The notes beneath the pieces are model-generated. The model did not search any database. It saw only the letters and a program-made list of their open reading frames with translations, and was not told where the DNA came from. From positions 3,023,501-3,087,500 of the forward strand of contig CALZFC010000009.1 in NCBI GenBank assembly GCA_945643635.1: 64,000 nt of DNA. The letters are read 5' to 3'. How positions within the stretch are numbered: position 1 is the first letter of the stretch; each line of letters opens with the position of its first letter. A program made the position numbers and the translations under genes. The DNA comes from Allodiplogaster sudhausi. Lineage: Eukaryota > Nematoda > Chromadorea > Rhabditida > Diplogasteridae. This document shows, in pieces, positions 11,899 to 23,490 of the stretch.

Positions 11899-13570
11899 CC
11901 GTTCGTTCTTCAATTCTACCACATTGCGGGATCAGCAACTCTCTGGCGGTTTCTATAATTCTGTTTATGCATTTTTATTCACTGTATGGTCCTATTCCTA
12001 AATTTGATCGATTCTTGGCGCTTTTCTCACCAGGTTTCATACAAAACATCGTTCATATCTGTAGGCGTATATTTGAGTGAACATGTACTTTTACTATAGA
12101 GTAATCATTGTTTCTAACTCTGTATAGGTTTCTGTAAACTATATCTCCTTTCATTCCTTTACAAGAAAAAATGACTTCTGAAAACTAGAAGACCTACCAT
12201 TTTTCTGATCTGTCGTCATTTCCACTCTGCATTGCACAATCTCGAAATGTATGTATATTATATCTTCAAAACAATCCACCCGCTAAAATGAGCAAAATCT
12301 CATCTTGTGCCATGCATATATGCCAAGTGTTATTATTTTATTAAAGTCGGCTTTTAGGTGCAATTAATAAGTAGCAGAGCGCATTGATACTTGTTATACT
12401 ACCGGCACTACAACATACAGAAATGCAAAATGCTATGAAATAAATTTATTATTAACGCTGTCCTCAACAACACAATAGATTCAACACGACGAGCAGCGCA
12501 GAATCTTCTTACAAAATATCATCAGAATTGAATGTAATAAAGAGTAAATAGTAAATGCTAGCCAATTGTTTAAAATGTTCAGAATGCCACCCTCTTCGAG
12601 CCATGCGATCTCTTACAAATAGGATAAGTACAAGAAGCATTGCTAGCAGACTGACACACAATAAGAAGTAGAAGAACCGGCGAGTATTGGATTGTGGAAA
12701 GCAACACGTATTGTTTTATTCTATGAATGCTTATTAAAGAAAGTAAAAGTCTCTCGGTGCCAAATAGAATGCCACCATATTCGACTCCTTGCGCTTCTCA
12801 GCACTTGTCGTCTCTTCTCATGCAGTTCGCTAAGTAAATCCTGCAAAAAATACTCTTGAAATATCTCTATTTTCATGTCAGTGCAGGAGAAGCCGAATAC
12901 ATAGATGAATACGAAAAGGAAGCAAGAGAGACAGAGAATGTGTCAATGTAATGGAGAGAGGAATTGAGAGTGGAGCACTGCGCGAGGGTGTTGAAAAGGG
13001 GGCACTCGGGATGCGCGGTCAAGTGAGCTGACAGATCGCTCTCAACTTAGAGAGACATGGCTGCAGAGAGGAATCGAACAGCATGACGTCAGAGAGTACT
13101 GATGACTCATAAGAGTACACTACCCGTAAGTAATCTGGGTTTGCTCAACTACACACAGACATATGGTGGTGTCCTAGTGCTATAAGAAAACGGGAGCGTT
13201 ATAAGTCATAGACTATAAAAGGATATTAGGAGTTCGAAAGAATGTCGAGAAAGCGTCGGAAAGGAGCATCGAATTGCGCTTTCGGGCGAGCATATGCAAA
13301 GTCTGGCTTCCTTTTTCACGCAAAAGTTCTCAGCTTACATCGCCTCTCCGCACATGAGCATCCGCTTTCTTTTCATAATCGTCTCTCGGAACTCACCAAT
13401 CGAACAAATCTTTACTTCAGCAACTAGACACTGCTTCAAGCATTATGGAGACCAGACTTTCATTCTTGGGAAGAAAAGAAGCCAGAAGAATTTACCATGA
13501 AGCAGCACTCTTGGATGTTGGAAGACATAAACAAAGAAACGATGCAGGATTTATATACTAACATTGCAGA
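11899..13570. other. Mostly non-coding interval
   Basis: No strong gene. A weak 3'-terminal exon candidate at 12509-12650 (-) is listed separately. TATAAAA occurs on the + strand at about 13214, but no gene starts downstream on that strand, so I do not call it a promoter. Confidence 0.4.
12509..12650 (-). CDS. Possible 3'-terminal exon of a membrane protein
   Basis: After a pyrimidine-rich 3' splice site (tattgtgtgtcag), one frame encodes LLAMLLVLILFVRDRMARRG and continues to IYYLLFITFNSDDIL and a stop at 12509, resembling a membrane helix with a basic cytosolic tail. AATAAA follows on the same strand about 60 bases past the stop. A second frame is open too, and no matching upstream exon was found. 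Treat as a hint only. Confidence 0.25.
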
Positions 13571-16500
13571 TTAAGTACTATTATACCAAAACGAGAAAAA
13601 CATACGATAAAGGAAGGACATGTAATAAAATATCGTGTGATCGTGACCTGGTTCACAGTTCAGTCCCATGTAGAGGCAGTTGCGGAGATCCCTCTGGAGT
13701 GCGTAGTCACAGCGGAGCTTCAAGGGCGGCTTGCGGATGGCCGGGCAGTTGACGGGGTTGCAATAGCCGGAAGTGCACACCATCGAGTCACTGCAGCGGA
13801 GGCCAGCGCAGGCTACAAGAAGTTGTTGATCCCCAAGATATTATGGTCTTTTAGACTTAAATTAAAGTAAATATGGTGTGGTTCTTACTGTGAGCAGAAT
13901 ACATATTTGTTCACAATGGCAGTAGGCGTTCAAAACTCTCCGTCAGTGGTATTACCACGCGTGTTTGGTGCGACATGTTTGCACACACAGAGGGAAAAGG
14001 CCAGACTGAGTGGTACAATGGAGTCATGAGTTCTAATGCAAAGCAGTCATTCTCGGGTCGCGACCAGATTATCTCGAGCAGAGGTACGCGGATGAGTAAG
14101 ACAAAGAAAGAAGAGCTGAGAGGAATAGAAGGGACAGCTTGAGAGGGGGGGGGGGACTCACGGTCCTCTTTCGAACAACGAGAGACGGGCACGCAGGTTG
14201 TGTTGGTGCGGCTTAGCTGGATGAAGCCGTCGTCGCATTCACACGTCGCGATGCAGTCAGAGGAGCAGCTTGGAACAAAAACAATGAAGAGAAGGCACTC
14301 GAAGGAACACTTGGAACAAAAACAATGAAGAGAAGGCACTCGATGGAACAATGAGACTACTCTGAACCAAGTCAAGATAAAGAAGAGATTTGTAACCGGG
14401 AGCGATCCTTGCACGTGTATGGACAGGGAGAGCCGCAGGCGACGAAATGGGAATGAAGAGGGCACGAGAGAGCCTCGCACTCTCCTGACTGGGGCTGGCA
14501 AGCGAAGCCAACCGGACACTCCACGGCGGCGCAGCGGGGAGATACGCACGAACCGTCAACGCAGTCTTGTCCACTTGCACAGCGAACTCCAGCACATCTC
14601 AACATATCTTATCGCATTAACACAAGAATAATGGGCATTGCTCAACATTCTTTCTGAACCATCTTGCTCATCGATAAGGATTATTCATGACTTTTACTAA
14701 CCGATCATTTACCGAAGGCAGACAAATGCCGCTGTTCTTATCGCAAACAGCACCAGGCCGACACCGAATACCCTCGCAGAGGTCTGGCTTAACGTCCAAA
14801 TCTTCGCTTCTGCTCGGGAAAGGACGCGCAATCTTGTAGCTCGTTGCAAATGAACGTCGCTAAAGTTGAAGAAAATAAAAGAGATGTTAAATTTATCATG
14901 CTGAATTGACTAGCTGACTTCAATGCATTTGCCCGTGGTCAGCTGGCAGACGGAGCCGATGGGGCAAGTCGTGGAGGCGCAGACATCAGCAGTGATGAGG
15001 AACGAGGTCCGTTGGCAAGCTCCGGAGGAGGGTTCGCAGAGATGCCCGAGTGGACATGCTACTCTCTCGCACAGATTGAGGGTCTCGATACGACGGGAAG
15101 GAGGCGAATCCGTTGGAGAGGCCTGAGGGGCTGCCATCGTCGGAGGACGGAATACACGGCACTCACCCGTGTTCGCGTCACACTTCTGACCCTATAAGAG
15201 ACACAATCTAATTGTTGATGGCAAATAATGACGATTGCATATAATTATCATAAAATTTATGTAAGTAGAGACCTGGAGACAGATAACACCGGCGCATTTA
15301 TCAGAGGGAGAGGAGATTAGACGACAGAGGCCAGTGGCCGGGTCGCATGCCGTGTTCACGGGGCACTGCACTTCTAGGCAGAGATCAGTCACAGTAGTGG
15401 GTGGCCGGAAGAAGCGACAGAGACCCGTGTTCGTGTCGCACACCGTTCCCGTTTGGCAACGTACGTTTGCACACCTGGAATTTTTTTTTCCGTTTCGGAC
15501 GTAAATGTGATATGGCATAAAATATGGCATATTAAGATTGATTTGGAAAAAATCAAGAAAGATCTCAATCAGTTATTCAGATTAGAGATTTCATGTCAAT
15601 GTGATAAGGAAACATGAAATTGAACTCACTTATCGACATTGATTGTTGTAGAGGTCTTATTGCGTATGCAAATTCCGTTGAGACTGTTGCAGATGTAGCC
15701 AAAGGGACAGTTGAGGTTGGCACAAGGAGAAGTAGAAGAGTCGACTTCACTTGGAGAGGTCTTCAACTCAGCTCCTTCTTCTTCTTCTGGAGCGAATCCA
15801 CTGCTTCGCCGTCCTGCTGGCGGGCGGAACTGAATGCATCTGCCAGTGTTCTCGTCACACGAAGTGCCTAAGGGACACATAACACCGCTGCATGAGTTGA
15901 CAAAGTAGCTGCGGGCACTTTCTCCCCATGTTCCACCCACGATTGCGTCATTGGCGGGAGGTCGAAACTGGACACACTTGCCAGAATTGCTGTCACACGA
16001 AGTTCCCGATGGGCATTCCATTCCCGAGCAGCCACTCCCGGATTTGTGAATGCAGAGTCCCGACGTCTCATCGCATTGCGAGCCAGTAGGGCATTCGATG
16101 AGGCTACACAGATTAGATCTCTTCCCAACAATTAAGTCCACCGGAGGGCGAAACTGAGTGCATCGGCCAGTGTTCGAGTCGCACGAAGTTCCCTGTGGAC
16201 ATTGTTGTGTGGTGAGACAGTTGGAGACGGTGTTTCCTCCTCCTCCAGCAATGTTGTCAGTCGGCGGTCGGAATTGAATGCAGCGTCTCGTATTCTCGTC
16301 ACAAGACGAACCCTGTGGACACTGTATGCCATAGCACAGATTTGGATTGAAGTTATTGCCGCCGGCAGTGTTACCACCGACAACGATATCAACGGGGGGT
16401 CGGAATTGCGTGCAGCGTCCAGTGTTTTCGTCACAAGAAGTACCCATGGGACAGCTTCCGCCGAGGCAACTCGTCTGGCGAACACGAAGAGCGCGACAAT

Positions 16501-19168
16501 TGCCGGTGGAAGGGTCACAGCGATGACTTCTGCCGCACTCGACGCCCTGGCAGGGGTCAAAGGGAAGAGCGTCAGCCGGCTGGAACAGTCGGCAGTCTCC
16601 GGTGGAGTGATCGCAGAAAGACCCTGGAGGGCACGAGACGTAGTTGCAGAGATTGGCGGGTGCGGCGGCGAGCAGACGACAGCGGCCGGTACGCTCGTCG
16701 CAGACGGCGTTCGGCTCGGCGCACACTCGATTCCGGCAGAGGGACGCCTCCTGGGACTCGCGAATCGCCCGCCGGTAAGGAACGCGGATCGGCTGGCAGC
16801 TGCCCGTGCCAGGCGTGCACTCGTAGCCGGTCGGGCACGTCACGAGGGAGCAGATGTCAACTTCTCCCAAAGAAGCATGGCGCTCGCGACGACAAGCACC
16901 GGATGAACTGTCGCAGCTCGTGCCACGTGGACATGCCTCAAGCAATCGTTTTATAATCAAATTTAAATTCATACTGTACTATGCGCATAATGTGGAATAG
17001 GTCCAAATGCATTCGTGAAAGCCACTGACAGCCATGCAAGGCGTAGGCGCCCAGTCAGAATGAACGATTTGGTAGATGGGAAGACACTCTCCGCTAGCTG
17101 GACTGCATGACAAGCCGGCTGGACACTGCACACCAGCACATATCGTCAGCAGAGATGCAAATCGAGCGAGTCGGAATCCTGTCAATGTTTCTTGCTTGAT
17201 CACCCATTCATCATCTTTCCCTCAAATGTTTTTTCCGTGCTTTGTCTGACTCATCTGCACTCAGTGAAGCACAGCCGAAGATTATCAATTCTGTTTATCT
17301 TACAGCAGTGATTTTTTAACGCTAGCAAGCCGCAGAACTAGCGAGTGAGAGAGAGAGAGAGGAAGGCAACTGTACTCAGAAGTTTGTCAAAAGCCGTTTG
17401 CTGCATGACGCGCGCGGCAAGAGTATACAGAACGAGTCAAACATTTTGGGTTCTCAACGTGCATATCAGAAGGGGAAGAGAACTGAAGAAGAAAAGAGAC
17501 TAGAAGGGGTGCCTAGAGTGGTGGCATTGCAGGGGTGCAGAGTGCGATGCAGTCAGTGCTCTCAGAGACGTCGTCCCTCTCCGCCCTCGTTAACCTCCGT
17601 TCGATGTCCGGAACTGGACGCAGAGGCCAGTGTTTGCATCGCATTGCAGACCGGGCTGGCAGTACACATTCGCGCACCGATTTGTTGATCCTCCGCCGAC
17701 TGAAAATAACTCCTTTTTTTTCTTCATTACCTGCTTCGCCGAAAAAAGTTTTATAGTTGTTTTATGAATAGATTGGCTTGGCTGCTAGTTAGGAAGAGGC
17801 GTCACGACATCGCGTGATTAGAAGTGCACCGGAAAGCAAGGCGAGTAAATATGACACCTCCTCATATTTGACACTTCCGTTTGCGGTGAGAGCACGTGTT
17901 GAATATGGGAGGAAGTGGAGGAGTGATGGGTGAGGGGGAGAATCTTAGTACAGAGTGCGCACCTGGGTTGCGGAATTGGACACATCGACCTGTATTCGAG
18001 TCGCACTGTTGACCGTACGGGCACTGCACATAGGTACAGCGATCCGCTAAACATATTTTCATAAGCAAATTAGATGCAACAATGCCTTCACCACCAATTC
18101 ATGGTTTTGAAAGCGTTGAAATAAAAAAATAAATTCTTATTAATGTTAAGGTGCATTGTCGTCTGCTGACAGGGAACCGCTCCTCCACCAATGCCTCATG
18201 GCTGACGGAACTGAACGCATCTACCGGTGTTAGAGTCACATTGTTGTCCGTAAGGGCATTGAACATATGCACAGCGATCGACTGAACGAAAGCATGCCAC
18301 CATCACCAGTGTCTAACTCTCATCAGAGTAAACAACGAAGGTTGGAAAATAGTCTGTTCTTTCAGAAATATCAGTGCGCTATATTTTGACTCTCTCACTG
18401 GGATAAGCACCGCCACCAGGCTGTCGAAAGTATGTGCAGCGACCCGTGTTCGAGTCGCATTGCTGTCCGGATGGACAGCGCACATTCGAACACCGATCAG
18501 CTGAAATGGTGCTCTTGCAAAAATAGCTTCTGCTCTATCTTAAAGTAGAGCAGAAGCTATTTTGCATTCTCAAGCAAACAAAGTAGACGTGCGGCATTTC
18601 TGTTGTGTTTGTGTGTGTGTGTGTGGTGATGTGATGCAGAGTGTCTTGATGGTGCTTAGCCTGACTCGGATAGGCGCCTCCTCCGCTGCCAGGCACTCGG
18701 AACTGGACGCAGACTCCGGTGTTAGCATCGCACTGCAGGGGCGGCGTGCAGAGAACGTTGGCGCACAAGCCGGTCGCGCCTGCTCAGCTCATTCAACTCA
18801 TAACGACACTCTCTATTGCCGGCATTCTCATACAACTCTACCAGCACATAGTCACATCACAACAAAACAAAAGATGAACAAAAGGACAGATTGCTGAGTG
18901 CGGCCGAGAGATGTCTGCCGCCAGAGCACTAACCATTGCCACCCGAGCCAGCTACTCTGAACTGGCGACAGACGCCTGTGTTGAAGTCGCACGAGGTTCC
19001 GGTCGGGCAAGAGGTGGCAGTGCATCCCTGTGCTCTCGTCTGGTCAATCGTGAACAAAAGCAGGACTACGATGATCCCGGCAGAAGGGCTCTGAGCACGG
19101 GAAAGTACTTCTGTGGCAGTACAGTTGGTTTAGTTACTAACGGGCCATGCTCGGAGACGTAGAATCAT
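13571..19168 (-). CDS. Secreted Cys-rich multi-module protein with TIL domain
   Basis: Fifteen exons, 5' to 3': 19168-19142, 19090-18934, 18779-18666, 18500-18399, 18281-18207, 18046-17963, 17699-17595, 17178-17030, 16936-15630, 15474-15273, 15191-14919, 14859-14702, 14597-14397, 14268-14162, 13812-13571. Phases agree throughout, giving about 1,100 aa. It starts with a signal peptide (MILRLRAWP joined to SPSAGIIVVLLLF). Then come about 28 modules of the form C-x4-CPxGxxCDxxTGxC-x-QFRPP, six-Cys units of 35-45 residues; the seven 5' modules occupy one exon each and the 1.3 kb exon holds about a dozen. Near the C-terminus is a ten-Cys TIL domain (CPLHSHFVACGSPCPYTC in exon 14597-14397, completed in exon 14268-14162), a serine-protease-inhibitor-type fold. 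The protein is extracellular; TIL suggests protease inhibition, but the module array is of unknown function and only loosely EB-like. The last codons (after CEPGHDH) look poor, so the 3' end may differ. Confidence 0.82.
14269..14350 (+). repeat. 41-bp tandem duplication across a splice acceptor
   Basis: Two copies (14269-14309 and 14310-14350) differ by a single A/T. On the minus strand each copy carries gttccaag, the 3' splice site used by the exon starting at 14268, so the duplication creates a second acceptor 41 bases upstream. Using it would shift the frame. Confidence 0.85.
18517..18565 (+). repeat. Intronic 20-bp hairpin
   Basis: GCAAAAATAGCTTCTGCTCT and its reverse complement pair over 20 bp with one bulged A and a loop of about 8 nt. 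It lies in the intron between exons 18779-18666 and 18500-18399 of the Cys-rich gene, close to the 3' splice site. Confidence 0.8.
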
Positions 19169-20277
19169 GAACGTTTCTGTGTGTGGCAGAAGGGAGGCAA
19201 ACTGTTGATCGGTGGTGTTCGCGGAAAGCAAGACTCTGAGGAGAAAGAACGATGAAGTGGGGGCAGGTGTGTGAAGACAGGATGAGGTGGTAGAGGTTAG
19301 GGGGCGGTCGAAGACGGGAGCAAAGCGCGGCCGCCCTCCCTAGAGGTGTGTTTGTGTGAGAGAGGGATAGAGTGAGGGGAGGGATAGATAGAGAAAGAGA
19401 GGACGAAAGGGGGAGAGAGAAAAGCTGTTAAGAAGGAGAGGAGAGGAAGAGGTAGTGTTGGTAGAGAGCGGGAGAGAGAGAGATCATGTATGATATAGAC
19501 AGCACTGTAGAGTGGATGGGCGAGATACGGAGCAAGCAATGTCTAAAAAGTGCGAAGGCAACAGAAATGACGCACCTCAGATGAACTCCGGGAAGCAAAT
19601 GCAGCATGCGAACTTCATTCAAAGTGACATCTCTAAATCATAAAGGAAGAACATAGTAAAGTCTTGAAATATTGTTGAACTTCTTAAAAAGTAGGAATGG
19701 GTTTAACGGAATGTTCCATTCCTCAAGCTTCCTTCCTTCCTGCCCTTTCACTCATTGTTGAATTGTTTGTGAAATAAACTACTTTGAGCAATCCATCTCC
19801 ACACTTTAACTATAACACAATTTTTGACATAAAAATGAATATCTGTGCCAAATTCGAAGAAATAAAATAAAAAGTAAAGAAGTTAATATTTATATGAACG
19901 CCACTTCAGCAAAGTGCTATTCCATTGCCATGGAGCTTTCATGATATCTCTACTCATTCTCCTCCCCGCGGCTCTTCATGAGTGGTTGCTACCGTCAATG
20001 TTGGCCTGGTTCCCGGATCTTCTGCAGTGAAAGGCAGAGAGGTGGGCTATAATAACAGCGTTTTGTTATTAGATATCGCATTAAAACTCAATAGTCGAGA
20101 TGTGTATGCATGTGTTATCTGCTCGTTGTAGCCTCGCGTCATGAGCAATGATAAGCGAGGCGTGTAGTGCACTCATAGAATGAGGCACTCCCCTTGGTTT
20201 TCCTTTTGAACACTTGTGATGACTTCTCATTTCATTCATCAGCATACTCATTCTTTCAAGCTTACATTTAGCAGGAA
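19169..20277. other. Divergent intergenic region, purine-rich
   Basis: This lies between the start of the Cys-rich gene (leftward) and the GT14 gene (rightward), so it should hold both promoters. A GA-rich tract spans about 19320-19490. I see no TATA box or other motif I would defend. Confidence 0.45.
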
Positions 20278-23043
20278 ATGTTCGTTCAAATGCCAAGAAA
20301 TATGTTTTTTCGCACGAGGAAGAAGGTCCGAATGTTTGGTCGACAAAGGCGTGATTTGCTGGCTGTGCTAGCGCTTCTTTCATGCATCACTTTTCTTATT
20401 ATCACCTTCCCAACTAATCTCACAAACGTACAGAGTAATTACTTCAAAAAAGGTTGGTCCAAAACATTATTGAATCAATTGTGAGATTGAAAAAATATAC
20501 AATCCTATGCGTTATTAACCGAATGCATATCAATTTGAAAAGAATCCTAATTTTCTTGTTATAGGAATCATCGAAAGTGCGCTGAACAAAATTCTTGCAA
20601 AAACGAGAATAAGCGGCGCCCAAGCTGGCACGTATTTTTTCGTAAGACGTCCGGAAGTAGTGAACATCACATGTTCCCGCCTATTGGAAGGTTGGTTGTT
20701 CGAATGGAATTGTTCAATATATCTTCATTCAAGTTGAGGAGACCATAATTACACATCTGTGGTTGCGCAACATCGGCCGCGCTTGAAAGAGTGCAAAGAT
20801 TTGGATATGATCTGCGCTGGAATCTGGGCGCGAGTCTATCCGGCTAGAAATGCAGACGTCAACTTCCCAATCGCGTTTGCGAAGATTGTCTTTAGTGTAA
20901 GTTCAATACTTCTTTTGTGAATTCCTTAGCTTCCTTTAATATACATAATTCTCCTTGACATTTTTTTAGGATTATGAATTCCTTGAAGAGCAGCTTGCGG
21001 TGACGTATGCGGCCGAGAATAGTTACTGCTTTGCCATTGATAAGAAGGTTTGATGAGAGCAGCGAATCAAAACATAGAGACATGTACTACTTTAGTCCCC
21101 AGACTCCTTCCGAAGGAGAGTGGTTGCGCTGTCATCATGCTTGCCCAACGTTCTGCTCTCGTCACATGACTACAACACTGACTCAGCTGGCCACTTCCAC
21201 AACCACGCCTATCTTGATTGCCTTAGAGTCTTACGCAGTCGCCTATGGAGATATGTCGTCCTCCTTCAAGTCAGCTCTTTTATTTGCATGATTTGCAGTT
21301 TGATGACAGAACATAAAAAAACGGTGATTTGTATTGTGAGGACTAATATTATTAGATATACATAATTATTGTTTTAGATATACAAAGGACCACTAATTGT
21401 ATCACGCAATACATACAATCCTAGCTGACTATATAAAAACACTAACAAATAGCCTGCAATTGAGAATCACTCCATTTTGCTACGAACTCATCCGGAGCTC
21501 GCGAAAATATTCACTGCTCTGAATGGAACAAACGACGTGGAAATATCGCAATGTTCAAGTGCTCGGTGTCCAAAGAACCTTACAACGAATTTGAAACTCC
21601 TTGGAATTTGTCCATCCGGGCTGACAAAGGATCAAGGTACTCCGTTTCTCTTATACGGGTACCGTATTTTCTCTATTAGTACCCCCGGGGGTTCTATTTT
21701 CAATACCCTTGCGGGGGAGGGGCACTATTAGAGGGAGGGGTTCTGTTAGAGGGTGGGGTTCTATTTTTCAATGTGAGGCACTAAAAGTTTAATAACAACA
21801 TTTCATTCCCAAAAAAAGAAGAATCGTAGCCCTAATTCAATGGAATCATCACTGGAATATCCGTTTAACAACAGATTTATCATGAATTTGGCATCAGTTT
21901 ACTGGTAAGAGCACCCCATGCCCGCAGAATCTATACGATGTACATCTAGAGCGGGGGGGGGGTTCTACTAGAGGGAGGGGTTATATTTTTCAATGGCATT
22001 TTCAGAGGGGGTACTATTAGAGGGGGGGGGGGGGTTCTAATAAAGGGGGGGGGGAGTACTAATAGAGAAAATACGGTATATATGTTTGTCGTTTTGAGTG
22101 TAATGTATCTTTCACTTCTCTACATTTAGGGAACCAATGTACAAATGGTACTCTACGCTGGGCAAAGGGATCAACTGAGGTTAGCACTCTTTAGTCTAAA
22201 AATCAGAATATTCACCCGCATTGTAGTTATCGCTGAGTCGTGCTGCTGTCGATTTTATAACTGAGCGTATGAACTTAACCTTGTTGATGCGGCAATTGAA
22301 CAATATGGTACATACATACCTGAATCTTCGAAAAAAATGTTTTGCCTGTAACAGCATAGGAAGCCTTTGTCAGTGTCGTTAGCCGCAACGAATCTTATTT
22401 TTTCTAGAAATTTGGAGTCGATGAAGTGCTAATGCCGTCACTGATGGCGACTGAAGAACTTCGGATACCGGGCTCCTTCACTCATCGCTGTCTTCCGAAG
22501 AAAAGTCAAGTCATCACAAAGTGAGCTACTTCTTGTTGTTTACATGATATTAATCCAATCGATGATCTATTCACAGATACGCTGTGTGGTATGACAAGAA
22601 GCAGTGCGGATCACGTAATATGCGCCATGCTAATTGTGTTTTCGGCGTTGAAGATCTGCCATCCTTGTTTAATCAACCAAGGGTCTTTGCTAATAAGGTT
22701 GATTTGCAAAATATTTACATAGATGCTTACTATAAAAATTTTAAATTAAAAAACGCGGACTTTTTAATTTGCAGCTTCTAATATGGAAGTTGTTTAGATG
22801 ATGCCTTCATTCGACTATTCTGCAATCGCGTGTGTTGCTGAAGTTCTGCACAACAGAACAACCGGACAGAGAAACGACTTCTTGAATATTTCGTATTACG
22901 AGAACATTCAAAGTGTAAGTACGAACAACTTCTGGTACAATATAAAGTATATAACATACAAAATTGAGGTGCGATATAATCGGTTAAAGGGAAGTGCCAA
23001 CTTTGACCCGATGCGATTGAAGTGCGACAGTATTGGCCTATAG
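20278..23043 (+). CDS. GT14 core-2/I-branching-type glycosyltransferase
   Basis: Twelve exons join in phase to 479 aa: 20278-20452, 20565-20690, 20739-20896, 20970-21047, 21096-21269, 21465-21636, 22130-22179, 22227-22307, 22408-22520, 22577-22697, 22798-22914, 22969-23043. It is a type II membrane protein: a basic N-terminus, one membrane helix (LLAVLALLSCITFLIITF, about 27-44), then a luminal catalytic domain with family landmarks in order: FPIAFAKIVF, DYEFLEEQLAVTYAAENSYC, TDSAGHFHNHAYLDC, LNGTNDVE, RWAKGSTE, LSLSRAAVDFI, GVDEVLMPSL, GSFTHRC, NCVFGVEDLPSL and the C-terminal YYENIQSVRYN. Members transfer beta-linked GlcNAc (or xylose) in the Golgi. This subgroup is greatly expanded in nematodes, and the acceptor cannot be told from sequence. 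All expected blocks are present, so it looks functional. Intron 6 carries a 415-bp inverted-repeat element. Confidence 0.92.
21662..22076. mobile_element. TA-flanked G-rich inverted-repeat element (MITE-like)
   Basis: The ends are perfect inverted repeats beginning CCGTATTTTCTCTATTAGTA, with TA on both sides (21660-21661 and 22077-22078), as left by Tc1/mariner-type insertion. No transposase is encoded. The interior is made of short G-tract units around TTCTATTAGAGGG, with G runs up to about 13. It lies entirely inside intron 6 of the GT14 gene. Confidence 0.85.
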
Positions 23044-23490
23044 AAGTATTTTTCAAATGTAAATTTTATCGTTTTTTTTCTTACGGATATTTAATTTGGT
23101 GTTTACAAAATTACGGGTTTTTTTTTCATTTACCTTACTTACAAATAGTGTTGTGATCATAAAAAATTAACGTGATGTTGAATTTTATAATCTACGAAGC
23201 AAACACATACCTTTTATCTTCTTGGTTTGCATAATGATGTTTAATATCTAGCAAAACAATACCCTAAATTACTTTTTCAACTTTGACATCTCAGAGCGGT
23301 AAGAAAAAATTAGAGCATCACAATGGCAAGTATTGATTAAAATCAGTCAAGAAAGGGGCAAAAATTAATGGATTCATTCATACAGGAATGCTTTGATATA
23401 ATCAAAAATGCCTCTAGAGTATGGAGCTGCTGGCTGAATGTGAGGAGCAATCTCGGATTCCCTGTATTGACGCTCCAAAATCTCCATCGC

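Noticed and set aside
13211..13220. TATAAAA as a promoter TATA box
   Set aside because: No + strand gene starts downstream; the nearby coding exons are on the minus strand and are 3' exons.
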